In this document: positions 8,480-16,344 of the stretch, one piece after another
How positions within the stretch are numbered: the first letter of the stretch is position 1
Layout of the letters: every line of letters begins with the position of its first letter
Source: CAYXVF01 sp964468125
GTDB lineage: Bacteria > Myxococcota > XYA12-FULL-58-9 > CAYXVF01
Assembly: GCA_964468125.1 (NCBI GenBank)
Contig: CAYXVF010000011.1
Coordinates: 20,781-84,780, forward strand
Reading direction: 5' to 3'
DNA: 64,000 bases
The notes under the pieces: model-generated
The model's database searches: none
Told to the model about the DNA's origin: nothing
What the model saw: only the letters and a program-made list of their open reading frames with translations
Translations under genes and position numbers: made by a program

Positions 8480-9306
8480 CCTTCATCGCCTTCGTAGGGA
8501 GTGTCTTCTCGCCATCCTACGCGCGATCCCGACGCCGCGCATCGACAGACCCGCTCGACCATTGCGCCGTCAACCTGGCGCTGCGCGGCAAGAAGAACGT
8601 TTGGGTGATGTCCGAGCATCCTCGTCGCGCGGTTCTGCGCGGCGAAGACGTTCTTCACATCGGTGCCAACCGTTTGCGGTGGAGTGAAGACGGGCTGGAA
8701 ATCCTCATCGACGACGTCGAAGCGCCCCTCGGGCGCCGCGTTCTCGGGAGCGTTCAGGTGTTCCCGCGCGCTTTCAATCGTCGCGCCTTCGCTCTCGATC
8801 GGGCCGCGCGTCACACCTGGTGGCCGATCGCCCCGGAAGCGGAGGTCGAGGTTTCGCTCGGAGACCTACACTTTCGCGGCTCGGCCTACCTCGACTCAAA
8901 CTGGGGGAGCGAGCCTCTCGAACGCGGTTTTCGCGGGTGGAACTGGTCTCGCAGCAAGCTCGACGACCGTACGGTAGTGCACTACGTGACAGACGCTCCA
9001 GACGGCGAGCGCCACGCCCTTGCCCTCGAATTCGATCGCTCCGGTGACGCTCGTGACACTGGGCCACTGCCTCCGCGTCCCCTCCGACACAGCGGCTGGG
9101 GCATCGCGCGGGAAGTGGTCAGCGAGACCGCGCCGGTGAAGCTTCTGGAGAGCCTGGAAGATACGCCTTTCTACAGTCGTCAGCGGGTGATGCATCGAAT
9201 CGATGGTCGGCGGGTCGAGGGAGTGCACGAGTCGCTCGACCTTCGACGGTTTGATTCCCGCATCGTCCAGCATCTCCTGGGCTACAAGACCCGGCGGCGC
9301 CGCTGA
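8254..9306 (+). CDS. crtC: CrtC-like carotenoid 1,2-hydratase (start uncertain)
   Basis: Hydratase that adds water across the terminal double bond of acyclic carotenoid ends. Recognisable CrtC sequence begins around 8400 with FDLDVP, then GYAWWYVDA, FIAFVGSVFSPSYA, DPLDHCAVNLAL, and continues through YLDSNWGSEPLERGFRGWNW to the end. The problem is the start: in this frame there is no ATG, GTG or TTG between the GTG at 8254 and the GTG/ATG pair at 8605/8608. The first lies deep inside crtD (226 bp overlap) and the second would delete the conserved N-terminus. I give 8254 as the nearest usable start. Alternatives are a non-standard start codon, a -1 frameshift from crtD, or a sequencing indel. 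The stop overlaps the next gene's start as TGATG. Confidence 0.8.
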   Translation: MEGVLQPAISANQDPRPLLDRGERPSWSRRADGRLEWPLGRPGGARGPRFDLDVPHDGYAWWYVDAVSDCGEVSLTFIAFVGSVFSPSYARSRRRASTDPLDHCAVNLALRGKKNVWVMSEHPRRAVLRGEDVLHIGANRLRWSEDGLEILIDDVEAPLGRRVLGSVQVFPRAFNRRAFALDRAARHTWWPIAPEAEVEVSLGDLHFRGSAYLDSNWGSEPLERGFRGWNWSRSKLDDRTVVHYVTDAPDGERHALALEFDRSGDARDTGPLPPRPLRHSGWGIAREVVSETAPVKLLESLEDTPFYSRQRVMHRIDGRRVEGVHESLDLRRFDSRIVQHLLGYKTRRRR

Positions 9307-10493
9307 TGGGCTGGTTCTGGGCATGGCTCTTCCTCGCCTGCTGGTTCGGCGCGGTCTGTGCGGGCTGGTGGATCAGCACGTTGCGTGCCCGACGTTTTGC
9401 GAAACGCTTTGCCCCCTACGACTCATCGCGAGAAAGGCCCGTCCTGATCGTGCGTCCCTGCGCCGGCGCCGAGCCCGGCCTATTCGCGCGTTTGTGCTCC
9501 ACCCGCGACGTGCGCACCACTCGACCCGTCCGATTGCGGATCGCAGTCGCAACCCCCCTCGACCCGGCTTTTTCGATCACCGAAGCTGCGGCGGTGCGTC
9601 TGCGCGAGGAGAACTTCGACGCGCAGGTGGTCGTGACCGGCGGCGGAGGACCGAACCGAAAAGTGGCCCAGCTCGATGCGGTGGTTTGCGCCGAATCGCG
9701 CACTGACGATTTCATCCTCGTCGTCGATAGCGACGTCAGTCTCGAGCGATTCGACCTCGACGCGAGCTGCGACCTGCTCGAGCACGACGAGGGCCTCGGT
9801 GCGGTGTGGTGTCCACCGGTGGATGACTGCGAAGTTCGCTCTTTGGGTGACCGGGCGTCCCAAGCGACTCTGAATGGCTCCTTTCACGCCTTCCCTCTCC
9901 TCGCGGGGGTCGAGCCATCCGCCTTGGTGGGCAAGACCTTCGTGCTGCGGCGCGAAGCGTTGGAGGAGATCGGCGGCTTCGGCCAGTTGATCGAGTATCT
10001 CGGGGAAGACTTCGAGCTGTCCGCGCGACTCCAAAAGGCGGGGTATCGGGTCGAGCCGAGTCCCATTACGACGCACGCATGCGTGACGGAGCGAAGCTTT
10101 GGCACGGTCGTCGCCCGCATCGCGCGCTGGATGACGGTGGTTCGCGCGCAGCGGCCGCTGCTGATGCTGAGCTATCCTCTCTTCTTTTTCAGCGCGTCAC
10201 TGATTGTTCCCGCCGGCACCGTCATCGCGACCTTCGCCTACGGCTTTCCGGCGCGCGCGAGTGCGGTGGTGGCGCTGTGCGCCATGCTGACCCGGGTGGG
10301 TTTGGTCTTCGTCGCCCGCGCCCGTTGTCGGCAACGGGTGACGATTCTGACCGCGGTCATCGACGCGATTCTCGGAGACTTAGTGACGGTGCTCGCCTTC
10401 TTTCGGGCGTTTCGTAGTCGCCGCTTCGAGTGGCGCGGTGTTCCCCTCGAAGTCGACCGGCAGGGGCGCCTCGTGGCCGTCGACGAAGCCTGA
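9306..10493 (+). CDS. Membrane glycosyltransferase family 2 (ceramide glucosyltransferase-like)
   Basis: A 395-residue processive-type GT2 enzyme. It has an N-terminal membrane anchor (about 4-25), a catalytic domain with VVDSDVS near residue 140 (nucleotide-sugar/metal site), EDFELSARL near 236 and the acceptor motif RIARW near 278, then several C-terminal membrane helices (about 290-365). This D,D,D,(Q/R)XXRW order is that of ceramide glucosyltransferase and hopanoid/carotenoid glycosyltransferases. Directly coupled to crtC (TGATG), it is the best candidate to glycosylate the 1-hydroxyl group made by CrtC. That substrate is inferred from context only; a sphingolipid or hopanoid acceptor remains possible. 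It ends 18 bp from the convergent gene at 10512. Confidence 0.82.
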   Translation: MGWFWAWLFLACWFGAVCAGWWISTLRARRFAKRFAPYDSSRERPVLIVRPCAGAEPGLFARLCSTRDVRTTRPVRLRIAVATPLDPAFSITEAAAVRLREENFDAQVVVTGGGGPNRKVAQLDAVVCAESRTDDFILVVDSDVSLERFDLDASCDLLEHDEGLGAVWCPPVDDCEVRSLGDRASQATLNGSFHAFPLLAGVEPSALVGKTFVLRREALEEIGGFGQLIEYLGEDFELSARLQKAGYRVEPSPITTHACVTERSFGTVVARIARWMTVVRAQRPLLMLSYPLFFFSASLIVPAGTVIATFAYGFPARASAVVALCAMLTRVGLVFVARARCRQRVTILTAVIDAILGDLVTVLAFFRAFRSRRFEWRGVPLEVDRQGRLVAVDEA

Positions 10494-10511
10494 GCGACGG
10501 GCGCTTCGAGC

Positions 10512-10949
10512 TCACGGCCCGCCCGGGATCTGCGCCTCGACCCATTTGAGCATGCACTCGATCTCGAAGTCTGCGGGTGCTCTCGCGAAGAGCGGCATTT
10601 GATCGCCGCACGGCGGAATCGCGAGCAGCTTGCTGTACATCAGGCTCTCCGTCGGCTCGGTCGACGATACGAGCGGCGTGCCGCTGCACTTCGCGCTGCC
10701 GGCTACGTCGAGAAGGGCGGCCCCGAGGTCCTCGGCTACCAGCGCGAGGTTCCCGTTGGACGGGGTGGCGGTCTGGTGGCAGCCGCTGATGGCGCAGCTT
10801 CGTTCGATGAGCTGGTCGGTGTAGGCGACGCAATCGATGTCACCCAAGAGAGACTCCGGATCGTCGATTTGGCCGGGGCAACCGATGGACGAGGTGAGGA
10901 GAGCGATTGTGGCGCCCAGCAGGAATCCGCGCGCGCATTCAGTACGCAT
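10512..10949 (-). CDS. Small lipoprotein with an atypical CX4CH haem-like motif
   Basis: A 145-residue exported protein with a signal peptide and lipobox ending SSIGC (Cys24). Residues 52-58 read CAISGCH, a CX4CH spacing instead of the canonical CX2CH. Further cysteines (about 40, 90, 113, 132) could form disulfides, and the C-terminus LKWVEAQIPGG resembles the end of the planctomycete/myxobacterial 'cytochrome-like' domains that often carry such motifs. Haem binding is possible but not shown by the sequence. It overlaps the upstream beta-barrel gene by 11 bp and belongs to the three-gene unit headed by the cytochrome-porin fusion, which supports a role at the outer membrane. No specific function is assigned. 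Confidence 0.75.
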   Translation of the reverse strand: MRTECARGFLLGATIALLTSSIGCPGQIDDPESLLGDIDCVAYTDQLIERSCAISGCHQTATPSNGNLALVAEDLGAALLDVAGSAKCSGTPLVSSTEPTESLMYSKLLAIPPCGDQMPLFARAPADFEIECMLKWVEAQIPGGP

Positions 10950-12336
10950 AGCTCACCCCCAGCTCACCGGTGAATTGCAGATCCAGGGCCCCGCCCGCGA
11001 GAAACTCGTCGCCGCGCTGCGATCGCATGTCGTAGAAAAAATGGTCGTAGACACCCGCGAAGAAGATCTCCAACTCCGAATAGAGTGGAACGCTCAGTCC
11101 GCCGCGCAAGCGCAGCCCTCCTACGGCCGAGTTGGGGAACAAGGAATCACCGACTTTACCCGCGTTACGAATGAAGGAGTACTGGCAGTCCAGGAGGAGC
11201 GAAAGCACCTTTGTTTCGTAGCGCGCTCCGATTCCGGCACTCAAGGTCTGATAACGCGCCCCGGGGAGCTCCCGTCGCGCTGCGAAATCCTCCGGTGCGC
11301 TGAAGCGCGAGGCGTTTTCGCCAAACGTCACGCGCGATCGAATGAGAATGTCGCGAAAATCCCAGGCAACGCTGGCACCGGCGTACCAGTCGCTCCATCG
11401 GTGCTCGAGGGTCACTCCCGGGGCATCTGCGACCGACGGTTGGATTCCGAAATCTTGGGCATAGGCGCCCACTAATCCGATACGCCGAGTGGTGCCCGAG
11501 AGACGCTCGAGGAGCAGGGGGTAGAGCTCGACGCGGACTCCCGCGCCGAAGGAAATCCCCGAGTCGAATTCACGGAGGTTGCGCGTGAGGGTGTCGTAGT
11601 AGCGAAAGGTTCGCCCGTGAAGGAGCCCGTAGCTCTCGACCTCGAGCAGTCGACCGGCGCGAGTCCAGGGCTGTCGTCGAATCGGCGAAACTGTCTCCAC
11701 CGTCGATGGTACCGGGCTGCCCGGTTTCGGCTCTCTCGTCGCGGCCGCCTCCGAAGATGCTTCGCCATCGACGTTTACTGGCTGCGCGGCAGCGGTGGTT
11801 GCAGCGCCTTCGTCGACGGACGGAGCAGGCGGCTCCATTTCCGTAGCTGCGGCCGCTGCCGCCCGCTTCATGAACCGCGCGAGTCTTTGCGCGTCGACGC
11901 TCGCCGGGCCTCGACGACCGCCCGAACGAATCGCGGCGCGGTCGGTCAGCAGGATGGCGCCATCGGCGCTCCGGATGGCGACGAGATGCAGCCGCACCGC
12001 TCTTCGCCTGCGTCCGCGGCCCTTGCGTTCGACCTCGGCGGCGATGATCACGTCGACCCCGCTCGCATCGGCGATCTCGAGGACCCGTTTCAACGGCGGG
12101 GGAGCACGCTCCTTCAGCTGAAAAACCGAAGGGCGCTCCCAGTTGCGTGTCAGTTGCGCGGAGGTTGCCGCCGGGGCGAGCAGAAAGGACCCGAGCAGCG
12201 CCTCCTCCACCTGCTGGGCCAGCGCGGGTGCCTCGCTGCGAAACACGAGCGCAGCGTTCGGCTCGGCGGACGCAACGCCGGGAATCGCGAACGCGAGGCC
12301 CATCGTCACGACTCTCAGTAGTACAGGTGCGTCCAT
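10939..12336 (-). CDS. Two-domain outer-membrane beta-barrel protein, unknown function
   Basis: A 465-residue exported protein. After a signal peptide ending GVASA, residues about 27-190 form a soluble alpha/beta region (ADASGVDVIIAAEVERKG) that resembles periplasmic domains of secretion or lipoprotein-assembly factors. An A/E/P-rich linker follows to about 245. The C-terminal 220 residues have the alternating aromatic/hydrophobic pattern of an outer-membrane barrel and end in an aromatic residue (GVSYAY). The ATG at 12336 overlaps the upstream stop by 22 bp and gives a full signal peptide; an ATG at 12303 would leave a very short one. Context ties it to the cytochrome-porin fusion upstream and the CX4CH lipoprotein downstream. 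Function unknown. Confidence 0.72.
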   Translation of the reverse strand: MDAPVLLRVVTMGLAFAIPGVASAEPNAALVFRSEAPALAQQVEEALLGSFLLAPAATSAQLTRNWERPSVFQLKERAPPPLKRVLEIADASGVDVIIAAEVERKGRGRRRRAVRLHLVAIRSADGAILLTDRAAIRSGGRRGPASVDAQRLARFMKRAAAAAATEMEPPAPSVDEGAATTAAAQPVNVDGEASSEAAATREPKPGSPVPSTVETVSPIRRQPWTRAGRLLEVESYGLLHGRTFRYYDTLTRNLREFDSGISFGAGVRVELYPLLLERLSGTTRRIGLVGAYAQDFGIQPSVADAPGVTLEHRWSDWYAGASVAWDFRDILIRSRVTFGENASRFSAPEDFAARRELPGARYQTLSAGIGARYETKVLSLLLDCQYSFIRNAGKVGDSLFPNSAVGGLRLRGGLSVPLYSELEIFFAGVYDHFFYDMRSQRGDEFLAGGALDLQFTGELGVSYAY

Positions 12337-13649
12337 AGGAGGAATTCCGAGTCCGTCTGAGACCCTCCGAGAAAGTTCAGGCGATACTGCGCGGCGAACT
12401 GCACGGCCGGCAGTACGTCCCACTGGAGCCCCGCGGTGGCGCGGGACACGTCGACGCTCCCGTCGGCGAGATCCGGTCGGGCCCAGGTGTAGTAGGCGAG
12501 CGCGGTCACACCTTGGTAGATCAGGTAGTTCGCCTCCACGTAGCTATAGAGACCCTGACTGTCGCCTAGCTCGCTCTGCGTCAGGCGAAAATCGATCTCG
12601 CCCAGGATCACGACCGGATAGAGATTCACTCCAAACATGGGACCTGCGGTGTAGAGCGCACCACCGTCGTCGAGGAAAAGTGTCTCCAGCGACCCGCCGA
12701 CCTGATAGCCCAGGTCTCGAAACCCGAAGGTGCTCGAAAGGCCAGCCCCACTCGGCGCTTGGTCGCCAGGGAAGGAGTCGATCCCCTGATAGAAGGCGGC
12801 CACCTGAGCGAACGGATAGTTCGGATTGATCCCGGCTTCGACCCCGTAGACCTGACCGTATTGCCCAAAGCCCAAAGGATTTCGCGTCACGAGCGTGTGA
12901 TCCGGGTGCCGCCAGCCGTAGGGCTTGATGAAGCGGCCAGTACGAATGTAGCCATTCATAGGCAGGTCGTCGTACTCGATCACCGCCTCGCGCACAGTTA
13001 TGAGCTCGTCGAGCTCCGTGCCAACGTTAGGGTCATCGACCGTACGCGCCCGGCGGCCCTGCAATCCGACGGTGGCATAGGCGTTGATCGAGTCCGTGAT
13101 CTGCCCCCAGCCGTGCACGTCGAGCTGCATCGGGAAGAACGCGCTGTCTCCTTCCTCGGGGAGAAGGTAGAGGAAGCGCGCGTCGAAACCGGCTCGCCAG
13201 GAAGGGTCGGGATCGATATCCCCGGTGCGGTCGTGGATCTGATCGATCGGTGTCTGTCCCGATTGCCAACCGGAGAATCCCTCGAAGATGTCGTAGACCC
13301 CAGTCGTGCTGGGGTCGTTCTCTCCTCGATGACTCTCAGGGTCCGCAAACTCCGCGGGTCGCGCATCGAGACTGAAGGTCGGCAAGGTCTGATCGCCGTA
13401 GAATCGGCCGTAAGAGTTTCTCAGGCCCCCGCCGGTTCGATTCGTGTGGCAGGCTTGGCAGTCGAGGGTGCATGCGCGCTCCCCCTTGTCCGGTGGGTCG
13501 TACCAGCCGATGGGCTCGATGTGGCAAGTATCGCAACGGTTCGCCGAACGGATGGAGTAGATCGGCGTCGCCTCCGAGCGCGAGGCGGAGCAGATGAGAA
13601 GCACGATGGACGTCGCGACCCCAACGAGCGCTAGGATGATACGATTCAC
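12315..13649 (-). CDS. Di-haem cytochrome c / outer-membrane porin fusion
   Basis: A 444-residue exported protein. After the signal peptide (about 1-27) come two c-type haem motifs, CDTCH (39-43) and CQACH (64-68), in a short Cys-containing segment that ends NSYGRFYG. From about residue 140 to the end the sequence alternates like a beta-barrel strand set: many aromatic residues, YIRTGRFIKPYG and a C-terminal aromatic pair YY. This layout, a small cytochrome fused to a porin of about 16 strands and near 440 residues overall, is that of Cyc2-type iron-oxidising fusions. The haem-region sequence, however, has two haems and is not clearly Cyc2. It heads a three-gene overlapping unit with two more envelope proteins. 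A role in moving electrons across the outer membrane is an inference. Confidence 0.78.
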   Translation of the reverse strand: MNRIILALVGVATSIVLLICSASRSEATPIYSIRSANRCDTCHIEPIGWYDPPDKGERACTLDCQACHTNRTGGGLRNSYGRFYGDQTLPTFSLDARPAEFADPESHRGENDPSTTGVYDIFEGFSGWQSGQTPIDQIHDRTGDIDPDPSWRAGFDARFLYLLPEEGDSAFFPMQLDVHGWGQITDSINAYATVGLQGRRARTVDDPNVGTELDELITVREAVIEYDDLPMNGYIRTGRFIKPYGWRHPDHTLVTRNPLGFGQYGQVYGVEAGINPNYPFAQVAAFYQGIDSFPGDQAPSGAGLSSTFGFRDLGYQVGGSLETLFLDDGGALYTAGPMFGVNLYPVVILGEIDFRLTQSELGDSQGLYSYVEANYLIYQGVTALAYYTWARPDLADGSVDVSRATAGLQWDVLPAVQFAAQYRLNFLGGSQTDSEFLLWTHLYY

Positions 13650-13744
13650 GATCTTATCCCGGTTACCTTCGAAGCGTAGCCGACTGCACGAGGATACTCA
13701 AAGTCCCCCGGACCAACCGTCGAGCACCCGATCGGTTGCGCTCG

Positions 13745-14566
13745 TCAGTCCTCATCACGTGCTCGCGGGCCGGGGGGAAGGGCGGAACGCTCGGTGGGGG
13801 TTTCACCGCGGGTGAGTCGCGCGAGCCAGGCTTCCGCCCAGCGGCTCCAGAATCCTGGAGAGTGCTGGTGGAGCAGCTCGTCGTCACGCGGCGGGGTTTT
13901 TGCGATGATCAGGGCGTCGAGCTCCTCCATCAGTGCGAGCACCGCGGCCTCTTGCGCTGCCACCGCCCGGTCGATGTCTCGCTCGTGGCTCAGGGGCTCG
14001 CCGATGTTGACGTGCAGTCCCGGACGCTCGGTCTGACCGAACTCGTAGCGCAAAGCGAGGGGAAGGATCGTCGCCCCTGGGCTCAAACGCGCGACCGCAG
14101 CGGCTCCGGCGCGAAATCCGAGCGGTCGCTCGGTGATCGGGCGCTCATCGCCCTGGGCGAAGACCCAAACCAAGCGATTCCCCTCGCGCAGCAGCTTGGC
14201 CGCGTAGCGGATCGCCAAGCCCCCGTCGCGCGGATCATCGAGGTCAATGCCGAATGCGCCGACGAGTCGGAAGAACGGGAGACGCCGTAGATTCTTTGCG
14301 TCCATCATCGCGTAGGAGTCGATCGGGAGGACACAGTTGGTCAGCCACACGGCGACCAAAGGGTCCCAAAAGGCGGTGTGATTCGAGACCAGCAGCACCG
14401 GAGCGTCCCGGTGAGCGCGGAGGCGCGAGAGGCCGCGCACGTGAGCGAACTGAAACGTGCGCTCGATCTTCGACCGCGCGACTCCGGAAAACCAGCGCAA
14501 AAACCAGGGGCTCTTTCGCGCCGGGATCACGGATGGATCAAGAAAGCTCGTTCGGGGGGATCTCAC
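13745..14566 (-). CDS. 1-acyl-glycerol-phosphate acyltransferase-family (PlsC-like) protein
   Basis: A 273-residue acyltransferase with the HX4D catalytic motif in SNHTAFWD (His63, Asp68) and further PlsC blocks: VFAQGDERPITERPLGFRAG (about 135-155) and ATILPLALRYE. These fit transfer of an acyl chain to a hydroxyl acceptor at the membrane. It is the last gene of the crtI-crtB-cruA unit, overlapping a small ORF. Carotenoid clusters that make glycoside esters often include such an enzyme, so acylation of the carotenoid sugar is the likely job. Phospholipid synthesis cannot be excluded from sequence alone. Confidence 0.82.
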   Translation of the reverse strand: MRSPRTSFLDPSVIPARKSPWFLRWFSGVARSKIERTFQFAHVRGLSRLRAHRDAPVLLVSNHTAFWDPLVAVWLTNCVLPIDSYAMMDAKNLRRLPFFRLVGAFGIDLDDPRDGGLAIRYAAKLLREGNRLVWVFAQGDERPITERPLGFRAGAAAVARLSPGATILPLALRYEFGQTERPGLHVNIGEPLSHERDIDRAVAAQEAAVLALMEELDALIIAKTPPRDDELLHQHSPGFWSRWAEAWLARLTRGETPTERSALPPGPRARDED

Positions 14567-14873
14567 CGCGTTCGAGTAGCTCGAGCAGGCTCAGAATCCC
14601 ATCAAAAGGCGGCGGTGGGCTGTCGGCTTCAGGGGCGAAGCTCTCGCCGTCCACTAGACGCGGTGGGACCGGTCTGACCGCCAAGCGAATCGTGTTGGGG
14701 CGAAGTCTGCGCACGTTGTTCGTGGGACCCGTCTCGCCCGCAGGCCGTGGCTCAAACGTGCTGCTGTGCGCCTCGTGTCGCCGCGCGTTGAACATCGGGT
14801 GTCCCCGGGTCAGCGTGGGATGTCTCGGAATCGAACGACGGCGAAGGCTTCGCCATCGGTTTTTTTCAAACAC
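14538..14873 (-). CDS. Small hypothetical protein in the crtI-crtB-cruA unit
   Basis: A 111-codon frame that fills the gap between cruA and the acyltransferase. It overlaps the cruA stop by 8 bp and the acyltransferase start by 29 bp, the spacing expected of a coupled operon gene. The N-terminal half is arginine-rich; the end (PPPFDGILSLLELLERGEIPP) looks like a short amphipathic helix. An internal ATG at 14795 would give 85 residues. I recognise no family, and it may be a non-coding open frame, but otherwise about 300 bp of this compact operon would be empty. Confidence 0.35.
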   Translation of the reverse strand: MFEKNRWRSLRRRSIPRHPTLTRGHPMFNARRHEAHSSTFEPRPAGETGPTNNVRRLRPNTIRLAVRPVPPRLVDGESFAPEADSPPPPFDGILSLLELLERGEIPPNELS

Positions 14874-16329
14874 CTGCTATCTCCCGTGCCATTGACACGC
14901 CCCAGCGTCCTACGAATGCGGCGCCGAGCTGCCCAAACACGTCCTTGTATACCCGAGGACGCTTCATCGAAGTTCGATGGAGGAATCGTGCGAATTCGAA
15001 CATCGAAATCTCATCTCTGAGCATGGCTGCATACACATCCGGGCCCAGGTCGTAAAGCGTGGAGAACGCGGTGTCGAGGAGGATGTTGAGCTCGCGTTCC
15101 CGCCCGGGCCGGCGGTCCGGGTGCGCCATCATCCAGGACAGAAGCCCCGTGCCGCGGTGAATCGGCGCATCGTCCACGACGCAGTCGAGCTCGCCGGGCT
15201 CGAGAGCTCGCCGGGAGAGAGCCCGCTCGATCTGTCGACTCGCCGGTTCGAGTGAGCGCAGCATCGATCCGAATCCGCAGAAGGTCAGGGGCGAGTGGCG
15301 AGCCGCCGCGTCACCCACGAGCACCACCCGGGCCCCGGGTGGTTTGGGAGCCGGTGACAGTCGCGACCATCCGGTGATGTATCCGAAGGTCGGGCGAACC
15401 ATCTCGTAAACGCCGGTTTTGTAGCGCGGAAGGGTCTCGAAGAACCGGTCGTAGAGTCGGATGAGCGAGCCGCGCCCTACCTCTTTCGCGGGTGCGTAGT
15501 AGAACAGGTAGACGGTGGTCTGGTCCGGATGGGTCGGGAATCCCTCCCAAATGTGCTGGCGGCCTTCTTCTAGGTCTTCCGTGGTCGCGAGGATCTCACC
15601 CACCTTGGGATTGATCTGCGTCGGTCCGTCACCTTGATCGAGTCCGCGGAGTACGCCGCCTACCGTAGGGCACAACAGGTCGCCCGAGGCGTAAGGGCTC
15701 GAAGCACCTCGCCCGTCGACGAGGAGACGGGCAGTGACGTCGCGCGTCTGGCTGCCGCTCTCGAAGCGCAGCGCGACGGCCGTGGGGCCTTCGCCATGAC
15801 CCACGAGCGTGTGGCCGTCGAAGAACGTGATCCCGCGCGCTTCCGCCTTTTCGCGGGTGCGCCGCAGCAGCAATCCTGCGTCCACCGGTGTGTCCAGCAC
15901 ACCTTTAACGTCGTAGCTGCCACCCCGGTGCCATCGGCAGAAGCCGTGGTCGTAGGTCGTGATCATCAGCTCGTCGAGCTCGGAGCGCTCGAAGAGCCCG
16001 CTCCTGACCAGCGCCTGTAGCTCGCGGACTGATGCATTCCATTCGCGATGCACCTGCCCCGCGCGAGCTCGCTCGAAGACCGCGACGCGAATGCCGCGGC
16101 TCGCAAGAATCGTTGCGATCAAGAGACTCAAGCCGCCGCCGACGAGGGCGACGTCGTAGTCGACCCGCGCGTTGCGATCCGGTGCGGGAGGGTTGTTCGG
16201 CGCGGGTCGTGCGCTCGCGCGTCGCGCGTCCAGGTGCTCGAGTCGCTCCAGGAGCTCGGGTCCACCTGCTTCGGCGACTCGGGCGCGCGCGTAGTCCAGA
16301 CTGCGATGACGTTGATTGGCTACTTGCAT
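14866..16329 (-). CDS. cruA: CruA/CruP-type lycopene cyclase-like flavoprotein
   Basis: A 487-residue FAD/NAD-binding protein. After about 55 residues comes YDVALVGGGLSLL, the nucleotide-binding fold, then the segment REWNASVRELQALVRSGL (about 97-114), which closely matches the 'REWNIS..EL' signature of CruA/CruP lycopene cyclases. Other matches are the IWEGFP and TTVYLFYY segments and GDAAARHSPLTFCGFGS (about 345-361), a CruA-type C-terminal FAD/substrate block. Ring closure of one or both lycopene ends is therefore the likely reaction. It starts 15 bp after crtB and no other cyclase (CrtY, CrtYcd) is in the window. Together with CrtC/CrtD this predicts a monocyclic product, one end cyclised and the other hydrated. 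CruA against CruP cannot be settled without alignment. Confidence 0.75.
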   Translation of the reverse strand: MQVANQRHRSLDYARARVAEAGGPELLERLEHLDARRASARPAPNNPPAPDRNARVDYDVALVGGGLSLLIATILASRGIRVAVFERARAGQVHREWNASVRELQALVRSGLFERSELDELMITTYDHGFCRWHRGGSYDVKGVLDTPVDAGLLLRRTREKAEARGITFFDGHTLVGHGEGPTAVALRFESGSQTRDVTARLLVDGRGASSPYASGDLLCPTVGGVLRGLDQGDGPTQINPKVGEILATTEDLEEGRQHIWEGFPTHPDQTTVYLFYYAPAKEVGRGSLIRLYDRFFETLPRYKTGVYEMVRPTFGYITGWSRLSPAPKPPGARVVLVGDAAARHSPLTFCGFGSMLRSLEPASRQIERALSRRALEPGELDCVVDDAPIHRGTGLLSWMMAHPDRRPGRERELNILLDTAFSTLYDLGPDVYAAMLRDEISMFEFARFLHRTSMKRPRVYKDVFGQLGAAFVGRWGVSMAREIAGV

Positions 16330-16344
16330 CTCAATCCTCCACGC

